64,000 bases of DNA, from NCBI RefSeq assembly GCF_030814475.1, contig NZ_JAUSVF010000003.1:310001-374000 (forward strand), in the 5' to 3' direction. Below are positions 34,610 to 44,627 of this stretch, piece after piece (the stretch's first letter is position 1; the number at the start of each line of letters is the position of its first letter). The notes beneath the pieces were generated by a model that worked only from the letters and a program-made list of their open reading frames with translations, searched no databases and was not told the DNA's origin. The position numbers and the translations under genes were made by a program. This stretch comes from Pararhizobium capsulatum DSM 1112. Its GTDB lineage: Bacteria; Pseudomonadota; Alphaproteobacteria; Rhizobiales; Rhizobiaceae.

Positions 34610-35983
34610 ATGCTGAACAATGTGATACAATTTCCTGATAAACCGGGGTATGCGGCGATTGTATCGACGATCGTCGATGGAATTGCCCGGCGTATTCTCG
34701 TCGCTGGCGAACGAATGCCGCCACAGCGTGAGCTTGCACACCAGCTTGGGGTGGCGATCGCAACGGTCGGGCGCGCATACTCTCAGCTGGAGCTTCAGGG
34801 CTTTGTTGAAAGCCATGTCGGCCGAGGGACGTACATTGCCGGCGGGCGTGGAAGGGCCGACACCCTGAGCGACCCCGCGGATACGGAAACCATTGATCTC
34901 TCGATCTACCGGATCCCGGTGCCGGATTTGGACAGTAAACTGTCGGACACGCTGAAAACGATCATTGCCGAACACCATCCCCAGCAAATTCTGGGTTCTT
35001 CGCCCGCTGCCGGTCAACTTAGCCACCGGCAGGCCATAGCTGGATGGTTGCAACGTTATGGTGTGGACGCGTCAGCAGGACAAATCATTATCACCAATGG
35101 CGGGCAGCATGCCGCCATGGCGGCAATCTCGACATTGACACATGCTGGCGAGACGATCGCAACGGAAGAATTCACAGATCCGAAGATGAAATCCGTCGCA
35201 AGCTATCTCGACAGAAAGCTCGTCGGCGTCGAGATGGACGAGGACGGCATGATCCCGTCGTCGCTCGAAGTGCTCTGCCAAAGACAATCGATTGGCGCCA
35301 TCTATGTCACGACCCGAGGACAAAATCCGACCAATGCAACACTGCCGTTGCTCCGCAGGAAGGAGATTGCCGAAATTGCGCGGCGTCACGACCTACCGAT
35401 CATCGAAAGTGATATCTACGGCACGACCATGGCTGATCCACAGCCACCAATTTTCTCTATCGCTCCTGAGAGAACACATTTCCTAACCAGCTTCGGACGG
35501 ATCATCGGACCTGGCATCAAGGTCGGGTGCCTGGTTTCACCTCCTGCCGACGTCCCAACGACGCAAGCCGGCGTGGGCATGTCTACGGGGTCCGCGACAT
35601 TGATCGCTGCTGAAATCGTAGCGCGCTGGATCACCGGCAACCAACTTGAAGGCATGATCCGCTGGCAACAGGCAGAGAATATTCGACGGCTTTCCCTGTT
35701 GACCACATATCCTCTGCTTGGGACTGCCCGAACCGATGTAACCAGTCCCCACGTCTGGCTTCCTCTGCCCGAGCAATGGCGCGCCGAGGATTTCGTCGAT
35801 GCGGCAGCCGCACAGCACATCACGATCGCGCCAACCCACAGTTTTGTGGTCGGGCGTCGCTCGATGCCGCACGCAGTGCGCCTGTGCATCGGCTCGCCGT
35901 CGTCTGTCGAAGCCCTCCAGATTGCCTGCGAACGACTTGAACGTCTGCTGAATTCGCAACCGAAGAGTAGTTTCGAGACCTAA
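34610..35983 (+). CDS. MocR-type regulator (GntR HTH + aminotransferase-like domain)
   Basis: 457 residues. Residues 8-80 form a GntR winged helix (GIARRILVAGERMPPQRELA, HQLGVAIATVGRAYSQLELQ, GFVESHVGRGTYIAGG). Residues about 95-450 form a fold-type I aminotransferase-like domain with NGGQHAAMAAISTLTHAGET, GQNPTNATLPLLRRKEIAEI and PIIESDIYGT. At the place where the family has SFSK with the PLP-binding lysine, this protein reads SFGR (Arg297), followed by GPGIKVG. PLP Schiff-base formation is thus doubtful. No Shine-Dalgarno is obvious before the ATG at 34610. Divergent from the sugar importer, so probably its regulator. Confidence 0.88.
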   Translation: MLNNVIQFPDKPGYAAIVSTIVDGIARRILVAGERMPPQRELAHQLGVAIATVGRAYSQLELQGFVESHVGRGTYIAGGRGRADTLSDPADTETIDLSIYRIPVPDLDSKLSDTLKTIIAEHHPQQILGSSPAAGQLSHRQAIAGWLQRYGVDASAGQIIITNGGQHAAMAAISTLTHAGETIATEEFTDPKMKSVASYLDRKLVGVEMDEDGMIPSSLEVLCQRQSIGAIYVTTRGQNPTNATLPLLRRKEIAEIARRHDLPIIESDIYGTTMADPQPPIFSIAPERTHFLTSFGRIIGPGIKVGCLVSPPADVPTTQAGVGMSTGSATLIAAEIVARWITGNQLEGMIRWQQAENIRRLSLLTTYPLLGTARTDVTSPHVWLPLPEQWRAEDFVDAAAAQHITIAPTHSFVVGRRSMPHAVRLCIGSPSSVEALQIACERLERLLNSQPKSSFET

Positions 35984-35992
35984 CTGGGAGAG

Positions 35993-37090
35993 ATGGCATT
36001 GTATCAGGATGGCGGAGGATCCGTCCTCATCGTCGGCGCAACGGGTGTGGTGGGCCGCGCTGCGTTGGAAATCTACGAGTCCGACGACAGCTGGGATGTC
36101 AGCGTTCTTTCGCGCAAGAAGCCGAGCTCTGCAACAGCCGCCAAGTGGCTTGGAGCCGATCTTGAAGATATGGATGCGCTGACGCATGCCCTCATAGGCG
36201 CCGGTCCGTTCACGCATATCGTCTATGCAGCGCTGCAGGAAGAAGCAGCACTGGTCGATGGCTGGACTTCCGTTTCCCAGATCAGCCGCAACGCCGGTAT
36301 GCTACAGAATCTCCTCGAGGCGTTGTCTGTGTGCGGTTTGCGTTTCTCGCATCTGACCTTGTTGCAAGGCACGAAGGCCTACGGCGTTCACCATGGTCCC
36401 TATAAGATGCCGGCGAAGGAAAGTGATCCCCGCTTCATCGCGTCGAACTTCTACTATGATCAGGAGGACATCGCTCTCGCTAAGGCAAAGGAGCATGGGT
36501 TTCACATCACGATCCTGCGCCCGCAGATTGTTTGCGGTTTTGCGCTGGGCAATCCGATGAATGCGGTGACCGCCATCGGGGTTTACGGGGCGATCTGCAG
36601 AGAGCTTGATCAACCTTTCCGTTTTCCAGGCGGCCATACTTGCTTACAGGAAGCCGTCGATGCGCGCCTGCTTGGTCGAGCGATAAAATGGGCGGGCAGT
36701 GAAACGCTCTGTCGCGGAGAAACTTATAACATCGCGAATGGAGACTGCTTTTCCTGGCCGACCCTTTGGCCGGAGTTTGCCCGGCAATTGGGCGTCGAGG
36801 CGGGTATAGCGCATTCGTTTTCCCTGGCGGAAGTCATGAGTGACAAGCAGCCTGTCTGGGACAAGATTGTACGAAAACATGCGCTCGTTCCGCACACATA
36901 TGACGAAATCGTTTCTTCATGGCAGTTCATGGATTACCTGCTCCGCCACGGCAAAGCATATCCACATCACTCCATCGTCTCCACGATTAAGGCCCGCAAG
37001 CATGGCTTTCACGATTGTGTCGACACGGAGGAGATGTTTCGAACCCTGTTCGCAGAGCTTCAGTCATCAAAAATATTGCCGGCACGATAA
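35993..37090 (+). CDS. NAD(P)-dependent reductase, PRISE-like (progesterone 5-beta-reductase/iridoid synthase family)
   Basis: 365-residue extended-SDR protein. The cofactor motif is LIVGATGVVGRAAL at 13-26. The PRISE-type motifs include LTLLQGTKAYGVHHGPYKMP, RFIASNFYYDQEDIALAKAK (where the active tyrosine lies in NFYYxQED) and ITILRPQIVCGFALGNPMNA. The family reduces enones such as progesterone or 8-oxogeranial in plants, and related enzymes occur in bacteria. GGGAGAG precedes the ATG. It sits 9 bases after the MocR gene, so it is co-expressed with the regulator and may act on the imported compound or an aglycone. Confidence 0.82.
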   Translation: MALYQDGGGSVLIVGATGVVGRAALEIYESDDSWDVSVLSRKKPSSATAAKWLGADLEDMDALTHALIGAGPFTHIVYAALQEEAALVDGWTSVSQISRNAGMLQNLLEALSVCGLRFSHLTLLQGTKAYGVHHGPYKMPAKESDPRFIASNFYYDQEDIALAKAKEHGFHITILRPQIVCGFALGNPMNAVTAIGVYGAICRELDQPFRFPGGHTCLQEAVDARLLGRAIKWAGSETLCRGETYNIANGDCFSWPTLWPEFARQLGVEAGIAHSFSLAEVMSDKQPVWDKIVRKHALVPHTYDEIVSSWQFMDYLLRHGKAYPHHSIVSTIKARKHGFHDCVDTEEMFRTLFAELQSSKILPAR

Positions 37091-37475
37091 GATGTTCCGA
37101 GGATTGCTCAGTAGGGGCGATCAGGGCGGGTAGATTTGCCGGTTGAACGGAGCAGCGAAGCTCAGCGCGTCGGCCCCTCACCCGCACTGACGCGTACGAC
37201 TGAAGGCGCGCTGTCAGAAGGGGAAGCGTTGGCCAAGTCGCCTGAGATTCATCATTCGTTCATGTCTACCGTATGATTTCGAGCAGTTCTTGTTCCGACC
37301 CCGAATATGCGTAGACCGAGCGAACCCACCCGCCGACCATCTGGTCAAACAAACCCAACTGCAACCACGCGGATACGTGGACGAAAGTCTGACAAGGGCA
37401 TCGCCCGGCATCTACTGGCACACAATTTGTCTGTGATGGACGGTGTGCTTTGTTAGGACACACCGCCCGGCGTTG
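37091..37475. other. Intergenic region between convergent genes
   Basis: 385 bases between the ends of the PRISE-like gene and gfa. A minus-strand frame here ends FDQMVGGWVRSVYAYSGSEQ and a few more residues at 37266, which looks protein-like and could be a decayed gene tail, but no family is recognised. No strong terminator hairpin was found. Confidence 0.35.
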
Positions 37476-38051
37476 TCAGCTTGGAAGGGCGCCGGATTTC
37501 TTTGCAACCCAGGTTGCAACGTAGTCCATCAGTCCCGGCGACAGGCAATCATAGGGCTCGAGACCAACCTCCCGCAGCCGCGACCGTATGCCATCCATCT
37601 GGCCCGGATCGACGCCGGATTCGATAATCGAGGACACGAAGGCCGCGAAACCCGGAGGCGCCCAGCCCCCCTCCTGGAAACGCTCGGGATGGATGAAATC
37701 CAGTCCCTGGAAGGCATGTTCGCGTTCGACCGGTCCATACATGTGAACGCCGCACTCCTTGCAGGCATGGCGCTGGATCAGCGCGGACGGATCCACCACC
37801 TGCAGCTTGTCGCCGTTCTCGAGCACCGTCACCTTGTCATGCGGGACGACGGCGACGATGGAAAAATGGGTCCCCGCCGGCTTCCAGCATTTGGTGCAAC
37901 CGCATGCGTGGTTGTGGGCAACCTGTCCTTCGATCCGCACCTTCACCGGTTTGTCGGCACAGGCACAGACCAGCGTTCCACCGCCGAAGTTCGGATCGGC
38001 CGATTTCAGACCTGCGTCCACCGCCGGATGAATATGAGCTGTATTTGCCAT
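37476..38051 (-). CDS. gfa: S-(hydroxymethyl)glutathione synthase (glutathione-dependent formaldehyde-activating enzyme)
   Basis: 191 residues from the ATG at 38051 (MANTAHIHP), preceded by GGGAGGAG. It speeds adduct formation between formaldehyde and glutathione. Zinc ligands typical of Gfa are visible: [44 protein letters not shown]. The C-terminal [17 protein letters not shown] is family-typical. It is the last gene of the xox-frm-gfa run, feeding the FrmA dehydrogenase encoded immediately upstream. The longer upstream frame is not needed. Confidence 0.94.
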   Translation of the reverse strand: MANTAHIHPAVDAGLKSADPNFGGGTLVCACADKPVKVRIEGQVAHNHACGCTKCWKPAGTHFSIVAVVPHDKVTVLENGDKLQVVDPSALIQRHACKECGVHMYGPVEREHAFQGLDFIHPERFQEGGWAPPGFAAFVSSIIESGVDPGQMDGIRSRLREVGLEPYDCLSPGLMDYVATWVAKKSGALPS

Positions 38052-38142
38052 TGCATTACTCCTCCCTGTCGATCTCATCTGAAAACCTTGGCGCGCCAGA
38101 TAGTTTGGGAGCGCCGTCACGCAAACGACTGTCCTTCCTCCC

Positions 38143-39270
<1,128 letters not shown>

Positions 39271-39335
39271 GGGTCACTCCCCCTTCTTCGACATCGTTTC
39301 CCTCATGCCGGTGATGAAACGTCACGTATATCCGC

Positions 39336-40211
39336 TCATTGGGTAATGCTGGCATCGTGTTCATCCAGCAGCGGCACGCCATAGTCGAGCAGCAGCTTGT
39401 TGATTTCCGGCTGATTGTCTCTGATGAATGCATTGAGCGTGCGTTTCCAATGCTGGTCAGACGGCCTGACGCCCATGGTGATCCGATAGATCATGCGCTG
39501 GCCGCCCTTTTCCTTGGTCAGGGGAACGACTGCCAGATCCAAACCGGATTTTCTCGCGTAGTAGCCCGCCATTGGTCCCCATGCCACGGCCGCATCGATC
39601 ACGCCCGCCTGCATGTCCTTGATCATGAGCTCCGCCATTGATGGCATCACCCGCGTATCGACCATTAGGGGATAGACCTTGGCGTTTCGCATGAGCTTTG
39701 CCGCTGCCATGTTCGCGCTCGGAGGCGTTCCCTCCACGACCCCAATCTTCTTGCCAGCTAGCCTGGGATCGACCAGCGTTTCTACCCCCGTTAGATCACT
39801 GTTCTTTTTGTAGAGCAGGACATAAGAGGATCTGTAATAAGCATTTGTATTCTGCACGAGTTCGTCGCCCTGAGCGTATCCCATGATAATGTCACAGCGG
39901 TTGGCCCCGAGCGTATTGCGCACGAAGCCCGTGACTGACGGAAACCAGGTATAGGCAACGGCGCTTCGTCCGGTCTCGGTTGCGACCATCTTGGCAAGCT
40001 TGTCCTCGAAGCCCTCGCCGCCCTGGTCGGAGAAAGGTAAGTTGGATGGGTCGGCGCAGACCCGCAACGTGGTGGGGTCCACCAGTTCTCCAGCCGCACC
40101 AAGACCGGCATTGGGGGCGGTGCTCTGGGCGCAGACAGGTGAAGACAAAGCGGTGACTATGGCCAGGACGACCAGGCCGCTTCTCTTCATTCCATGCATA
40201 CGACGCAGCAT
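39336..40211 (-). CDS. xoxJ: XoxJ, periplasmic binding protein of the lanthanide methanol dehydrogenase system
   Basis: 291 residues from the ATG at 40211, which lies directly after the xoxG stop; longer upstream opening is non-coding. Sec signal peptide (SGLVVLAIVTALSSPVCAQS). The mature part is an SBP_bac_3/MxaJ-like fold: LRVCADPSNLPFSDQGGEGF, ETGRSAVAYTWFPSVTGFVR, IMGYAQGDELVQNTNAYYRS, KIGVVEGTPPSANMAA. In Methylorubrum XoxJ interacts with XoxF and may help its maturation. The order xoxF-xoxG-xoxJ matches known clusters. Confidence 0.9.
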   Translation of the reverse strand: MLRRMHGMKRSGLVVLAIVTALSSPVCAQSTAPNAGLGAAGELVDPTTLRVCADPSNLPFSDQGGEGFEDKLAKMVATETGRSAVAYTWFPSVTGFVRNTLGANRCDIIMGYAQGDELVQNTNAYYRSSYVLLYKKNSDLTGVETLVDPRLAGKKIGVVEGTPPSANMAAAKLMRNAKVYPLMVDTRVMPSMAELMIKDMQAGVIDAAVAWGPMAGYYARKSGLDLAVVPLTKEKGGQRMIYRITMGVRPSDQHWKRTLNAFIRDNQPEINKLLLDYGVPLLDEHDASITQ

Positions 40212-40212
40212 G

Positions 40213-40734
40213 TCATCCCCCCATGCAGGAGGCTTCGTGGACCTTTGCCGCTTCGGGCTTGTCGGCCTTCTTTGGCGGACGTCCCCGGGGAGCGGCACCA
40301 ACGGCACGAGCCCGCAGATAGACATAGATGTCGTCCAGGTAGCAGTAGACATTCTTGTTGTCGCCGAATGCCGGCATGACGTTTTCTTTGCCGCCGCCCA
40401 CGTTCTTTCGGCCTTCGGCGACGATCGAGATGAAAGTCGGATAGTCCAGGTTCTTCATGCTTTCGACCAGACGGGGCGCATAACTCGAACCCATGCCGTC
40501 CGGCCCGTGACAGACGTGACAGTCCGAATGGTAACGGCGGTAGCCGCTGAACGTGTACCAATCGACGGTGCCGTTTTCGATCTTGAACGTCGGATTTCCA
40601 TCCGCGTCGAAATACTTTCCGTCTTCTTCCGACGCCACCGCCGCTTTTTTCTCGTCATCCGCGGCTGTGGCAATTCCATGTATTGAGATCGCGAAGAAAG
40701 CGCTGAGCGCAAGTCGTGTTATGCGAAAAGCCAT
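40213..40734 (-). CDS. xoxG: XoxG, c-type cytochrome electron acceptor of XoxF
   Basis: 173 residues with a signal peptide (SAFFAISIHGIATA). A single heme site CHVCH is near residue 73 (YHSDCHVCHGPDGMGSSYAP), with an axial methionine candidate in ENVMPAFGDNKNVYCYLDDI. The Lys/Pro-rich C-tail (RPPKKADKPEAAK) ends in SCMGG. It takes electrons from reduced PQQ in XoxF in the periplasm. It follows xoxF by 172 bases containing a hairpin, and is coupled to xoxJ. Confidence 0.92.
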   Translation of the reverse strand: MAFRITRLALSAFFAISIHGIATAADDEKKAAVASEEDGKYFDADGNPTFKIENGTVDWYTFSGYRRYHSDCHVCHGPDGMGSSYAPRLVESMKNLDYPTFISIVAEGRKNVGGGKENVMPAFGDNKNVYCYLDDIYVYLRARAVGAAPRGRPPKKADKPEAAKVHEASCMGG

Positions 40735-40867
40735 AAAAAAACCTCATCGGAAATAAGCTTGCATCTTCGAAAATCTGGGTGAGGCATTGGTGTGCTGCCC
40801 TGTCTAAAAATGGCCAAGACACAACGCCCAGCCTCGCAGCAGGCTTCCTCGTTCATCGTGACGAAAC

Positions 40868-40897
40868 CGACAGGGCGTGCAAAAAGCCGCCCTGTCG
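40868..40897 (-). terminator. Hairpin between xoxF and xoxG
   Basis: CGACAGGGCG ... CGCCCTGTCG: a perfect 10-bp stem with a 10-base loop, 10 bases past the xoxF stop on the minus strand. No long U-run follows. It may reduce read-through into xoxG or protect the xoxF message, fitting the much higher demand for the dehydrogenase. Confidence 0.6.
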
Positions 40898-40906
40898 TAA
40901 ATGCTA

Positions 40907-42811
40907 TCAGTCGGGAAGACCGAAGACGGTCAGTTGCCCGCCAAGCGTCGTATAGTCAGCCAGCGCGGCATAGCCGCCGACTGCACCTAGACCCGCGGTC
41001 CCAACGACCGCGGCCGTGTCGCCTTGCGCGCGCCCCTGATCGACGGCACCATGCCATGCGGCCGCATTATCGGGTGAAAGCAACCCGCCGGCGAGGCCAA
41101 TGCCGGCCCATCCGCCGACACCCGACAGGACGGCGATATACTGCTTGCCGCCATGCTCGAACGTGTTGATATTGCCGATAATGCCAGACGGCGTCTTGAA
41201 CTTGTAGAGTTCCTTGCCGTTGAGATCCACCGCCTTGATGTAGCCTTCGAGGGTCCCGTAGAAGACCACGTCACCCTCAGTTGCCAGAGCGCCTGACCAG
41301 ACCGAGAACTGCTCAGGTTTCGACCAGACAATCTCACCCTTTGCTGCGTCCCATGCGATGAAGTTGCCCATGCCGCCATGACTGTCCGGCGCGGGATACA
41401 TCGACACCGTCGCTCCGACGTAGGGCTGACCGGCGGTGTAGCTGACCTTGTAGGGCTCGTAATCCATGCAGACATGGTTGGTGGGCACGTAGAACAGACC
41501 CGTTTTCGGCGAATAGGCTGCCGGCTGCTGGTCTTTGGTGCCAAGCGCTGCCGGGCATACGCCGGATGTATTCGCGTCCTCGCCGTTCTGCTGGGTGGAG
41601 TATTGCGCTACCACCTGCGGTCGACCATATTGGGCGCTTGAAGGGTCCATGACAACTTCCGTGGCCCAGTTGACCTTCGGATCATATTTTTTCGCGACCA
41701 GCAGCTCGCCTGTGCCCCTATCAAGCGTATAGGCGAAGCCGTTGCGGTCGAAATGCACCAACACATCGCGGGGCTTGCCGTTGATTTGCATCGCATCGAC
41801 CAGAATGCTCTCGTTGACGCCGTCATAGTCCCACTCGTCATGCGGGGTCATCTGATAAAGCCACTTGGCTGCACCAGTATCAGCATCACGCGCCATCAGG
41901 GTCATCGACCACCTGTTGTCGCCGGGCCGTTGCACCGGATTCCAGGTCGAAGGATTGCCCGTACCATAGAAGACCAGGTTGGTTTTGGGATCATAGGAGA
42001 ACCAACCCCACGTCGTACCGCCGCCGGTCTTCCACTGCTCGCCTTCCCAGGTGTTGATACCGGAGTCGGGGCCGACCGGTTTGCCAAGGTGAGTTGTCTT
42101 TTCCGGATCGATGAGGGTCTCGGCGTCCGGGCCAGTGGAATAGGCCTTCCAGGCGAGCGAGCCGTCCTTCAGATTGTAGGCGGCCGTCCAGCCGCGCACA
42201 CCGAATTCGGCGCCTGACACGCCGATAATCACCTTGTCCTTGACGATCATCGGGGCCGCTGTGCCGGACTCGCCTTTGCCACCATCTGTCTGATCGCCAT
42301 TCTTCACCGACCAGACGACTTTGCCGGTCTTGGCATCGAGGGCAACAACAGTCGTGTCGGCCTGGTTGAGAATGATCTTGCCATCACCATAGGCGACGCC
42401 GCGATTGACCGTGTCACAACACATGATGGCGATGACGTTCGGATCCTGTCGTGGTTCGTATTTCCAGAGGATCTTGCCGTCGTTCTTCAGATCGAGTGCA
42501 TAGACGATGTTGGGGAACGGCGTGTGGATATACATGACATCGCCAATCACGAGAGGTCCCCCTTCATGGCCGCGCAATACGCCGGTCGAGAAGGTCCATT
42601 TGACCTGGAGGTCCTTGACGTTGTCCTTGGTGATCTGGTTCAGCTTTGAATAACGGTGGTTGGCATAGTCGCCCGTGGGCATCGCCCAATTCTTGGAGTC
42701 TGCCGAAAGAGCCGTCAGTTCATCGTTTGCTAAGACATGGCCGGCAAATGCCGCCGTCAGAAATCCGGCGGCGGTCAATGACGGATAGATTATTCTGGCG
42801 AGCACGTTCAT
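40907..42811 (-). CDS. xoxF: XoxF, lanthanide-dependent PQQ methanol dehydrogenase
   Basis: 634 residues with a signal peptide ([17 protein letters not shown]). Eight-bladed PQQ propeller; oxidises methanol to formaldehyde (or formate) in the periplasm. The adjacent cysteine pair [10 protein letters not shown] is at 131-132. The sequence [11 protein letters not shown] shows D328-Y-D330, the extra aspartate (DYD) that marks lanthanide enzymes and distinguishes them from calcium MxaF (DYA). Trp-docking repeats such as [10 protein letters not shown] and GKILWKYEP are present. It is followed by xoxG, xoxJ, frmA and gfa; no mxaF/mxaI occurs in the window. pqqABCDE lie 7 kb away. Confidence 0.96.
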   Translation of the reverse strand: MNVLARIIYPSLTAAGFLTAAFAGHVLANDELTALSADSKNWAMPTGDYANHRYSKLNQITKDNVKDLQVKWTFSTGVLRGHEGGPLVIGDVMYIHTPFPNIVYALDLKNDGKILWKYEPRQDPNVIAIMCCDTVNRGVAYGDGKIILNQADTTVVALDAKTGKVVWSVKNGDQTDGGKGESGTAAPMIVKDKVIIGVSGAEFGVRGWTAAYNLKDGSLAWKAYSTGPDAETLIDPEKTTHLGKPVGPDSGINTWEGEQWKTGGGTTWGWFSYDPKTNLVFYGTGNPSTWNPVQRPGDNRWSMTLMARDADTGAAKWLYQMTPHDEWDYDGVNESILVDAMQINGKPRDVLVHFDRNGFAYTLDRGTGELLVAKKYDPKVNWATEVVMDPSSAQYGRPQVVAQYSTQQNGEDANTSGVCPAALGTKDQQPAAYSPKTGLFYVPTNHVCMDYEPYKVSYTAGQPYVGATVSMYPAPDSHGGMGNFIAWDAAKGEIVWSKPEQFSVWSGALATEGDVVFYGTLEGYIKAVDLNGKELYKFKTPSGIIGNINTFEHGGKQYIAVLSGVGGWAGIGLAGGLLSPDNAAAWHGAVDQGRAQGDTAAVVGTAGLGAVGGYAALADYTTLGGQLTVFGLPD

Positions 42812-43200
42812 GTAAATTCCTCCCGATGCAGTTGTTCATCCGAGGTTCGTCATCATGACGCAAACGACTCCGTTATCGGTCGAAGCAACTCATGAGCGAC
42901 GCATGCTTTTTAAGGGATTACGCTTCCGTCAGCGTGTCACAGCCAGGGTTGGACAGAGGGGGCACCGATACTGCCTTCCTCCTGGCCTACGAAGCTCCGC
43001 CTCTCCCGTCGGCAAAGCCTTGAAGCCGGAAACTTATGAATAGATATTATAGTTTATCAATATAGGCAATGACGACATTGTTTTTTGGCACTGCGAAAAT
43101 ATTGTTGCGGCGCAATACGCAATTATTACTTCCTATTGGAATTTTATGTTTTCTCAAAATTCATATTTGTTATTCTGCATCAAGACTATGGAGTCCGCTT
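42812..43200. promoter_or_regulatory. Divergent control region between xoxF and the small secreted-protein gene
   Basis: 389 bases; the half nearest 43201 is AT-rich. CGGCGCAAT at 43108-43116 also occurs upstream of pqqA (49894-49902), and TTGCG-N8-CGCAA here forms a short inverted repeat around it (43105-43122). Expected to hold the xoxF promoter and a site for its regulator, not encoded in the window. Confidence 0.4.
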
Positions 43201-43575
43201 ATGGATTTTACATCGAAGATTACCTCAGGATTGGCGATAGCCGGCCGGGGAGGACTTGTCAGCGCGGCCTTTCTCATGGGCGTTGGCGCAGCACAGGGCG
43301 CCGGAAGCTACCCGACAGTTGCCATCGTCGATTACGTGTATGGGTGCATGAAGGCAAACGGCGAAACGCCCGCCGCCCTCGCAAACTGTTCTTGCTCCAT
43401 TGACGTCATTGCCTCGATCGTTCCCTACGAGCGGTATGAAACGGCTGAAACTTTCAGGAGCCTCGGGCTGCAGACAGGGGAGCGAGGCGTGCTGTTCCGG
43501 CAAAGCGCGCCCGCCAAATCCGCCGTCTCGGAGCTGAAACGCGCGCAGGCAGAAGCGGAAGTCCGATGCTTCTGA
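43201..43575 (+). CDS. Small secreted protein of the PQQ alcohol oxidation region, function unknown
   Basis: 124 residues from the ATG at 43201 (MDFTSK); a longer frame from 43069 has no ribosome site. A signal-peptide-like segment (GGLVSAAFLMGVGAAQGAGS) precedes a mature part reading VAIVDYVYGCMKANGETPAA, LANCSCSIDVIASIVPYERY and ending KRAQAEAEVRCF. The spaced cysteines (C, CxC, terminal C) suggest disulfides. I have seen similar proteins beside PQQ-dependent alcohol dehydrogenases, but no function is known to me. Divergent from xoxF. Confidence 0.7.
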   Translation: MDFTSKITSGLAIAGRGGLVSAAFLMGVGAAQGAGSYPTVAIVDYVYGCMKANGETPAALANCSCSIDVIASIVPYERYETAETFRSLGLQTGERGVLFRQSAPAKSAVSELKRAQAEAEVRCF

Positions 43576-43732
43576 GGGACCATCGGGCCGTACTCGAGCT
43601 TCAGACCACAGGAAGCGCGGGAGCCCGATGGACGTTCGTCCGCGCATCATCCCTTTGCAAGGAAAGTTGCCTCCAGAAAAAACGTGCACTGATAGGTTCA
43701 TAGTGCCAGTTTCTCGAAGATCCACAGCAATG

Positions 43733-43942
43733 TCAGATTTCCCGACTCCCGTCCGGGAATATGCATTTCCATCGCATTATTTTCAACGCCGGATGCCGCT
43801 CAGACCACTTCGCTATCTCTGTGGGGGCCAGCATCATGCATTGGAAAAGCGAGCCGCGGCTCTCGAAGTACAGATGCTCGGTGCGGCAACTCGTTGGATT
43901 GGCCAGCAAGCAGACGGTCAGGACAAGGTCGACAAAATTCAA
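43733..43942 (-). CDS. Small cysteine-containing protein, function unknown
   Basis: 69 residues from a TTG at 43942 with GAGAGG 7 bases upstream. It reads LVLTVCLLANPTSCRTEHLY, FESRGSLFQCMMLAPTEIAK, WSERHPALKIMRWKCIFPDG. This pattern (LTVCLxANPxxCxxxHLxFExxGSLxQCMxxAPxEIAxWxxxHP) is one I recognise from small rhizobial proteins of unknown role. The first 15 residues are hydrophobic, hinting at a signal peptide. It is on the strand opposite to its two neighbours. Confidence 0.6.
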   Translation of the reverse strand: MNFVDLVLTVCLLANPTSCRTEHLYFESRGSLFQCMMLAPTEIAKWSERHPALKIMRWKCIFPDGSREI

Positions 43943-44214
43943 TTGAGCACCTCTCCCCGCGCGATTGCCCGGAATATCTGGGTGACAACATGCTCCGCAT
44001 CCTTACCAAACCGACGGCCTTGCAAGACGCCCGATGGAAGACCGGAAACTACGATACGCGCGCGGGAAATATGCGTCAACTACTCCAAGAAATAGTCTGT
44101 CAAAGGAACCTTGTTGACACGCATAGCCTCTAGCCTAACTTGTATATTGGAGCGTCTTTCTGGGCGATGTTTCGGGGTTGCACGGGAAAGTACAAGAATT
44201 TCAGGAGGAGCAAC

Positions 44215-44595
44215 ATGAAAATTACTATGTGGATCGGCGCTATCGGCATGATGCTTGCGGCCAAAGGGCACTGTCTCGCGCAGGACGCCACCGCCGGCGA
44301 GAAGGTTTTCGCCAAGTGCAAGGTCTGCCACATCGTGGACGCGGACAAGAACAAGATCGGTCCGTCGCTGATGGGTGTGATCGGCCGGACTGCCGGCACC
44401 CACGCCGGGTTCCGGTATTCCACGGCCATGGTCGATGCCGGAAAATCAGGAATTATCTGGGACGAGACGACGCTGAACACCTATCTCCGCAACCCAAAGG
44501 CGTTCGTCAAGGGTACGAAGATGGCCTTCGCCGGCCTGAAGACGGACGATGATATCGCCAACGTCATTGCCTATCTCAAGCAGTTCCCAAAGTAG
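44215..44595 (+). CDS. Soluble c-type cytochrome (cytochrome c2/c550-like)
   Basis: 126 residues from the ATG at 44215, preceded by AGGAGG. Signal peptide ends near GHCLAQ; the mature protein has GEKVFAKCKVCHIVDADKNK with the heme site CKVCH and a methionine ligand in FVKGTKMAFAGLKTDDDIAN. It closes with VIAYLKQFPK. It is a class I cytochrome c that could carry electrons from XoxG to the terminal oxidase. It converges with the next operon and shares a symmetrical terminator with it. Confidence 0.92.
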   Translation: MKITMWIGAIGMMLAAKGHCLAQDATAGEKVFAKCKVCHIVDADKNKIGPSLMGVIGRTAGTHAGFRYSTAMVDAGKSGIIWDETTLNTYLRNPKAFVKGTKMAFAGLKTDDDIANVIAYLKQFPK

Positions 44596-44627
44596 GCCAC
44601 CACCGAGTGGGTCGTCGAGCCTACTTT
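44589..44627. terminator. Bidirectional terminator-like inverted repeat between convergent genes
   Basis: AAAGTAGGC at 44589-44597 pairs with GCCTACTTT at 44619-44627, a perfect 9-bp stem over a 21-base loop. Each arm contains the stop codon of one of the two convergent genes. T and A runs on the outer sides make it usable in both directions. Confidence 0.55.

Noticed and set aside
43069..43200. Upstream extension of the small secreted-protein gene
   Set aside because: The extra 44 codons are in AT-rich promoter-like DNA with no ribosome site; the ATG at 43201 gives a normal signal peptide.
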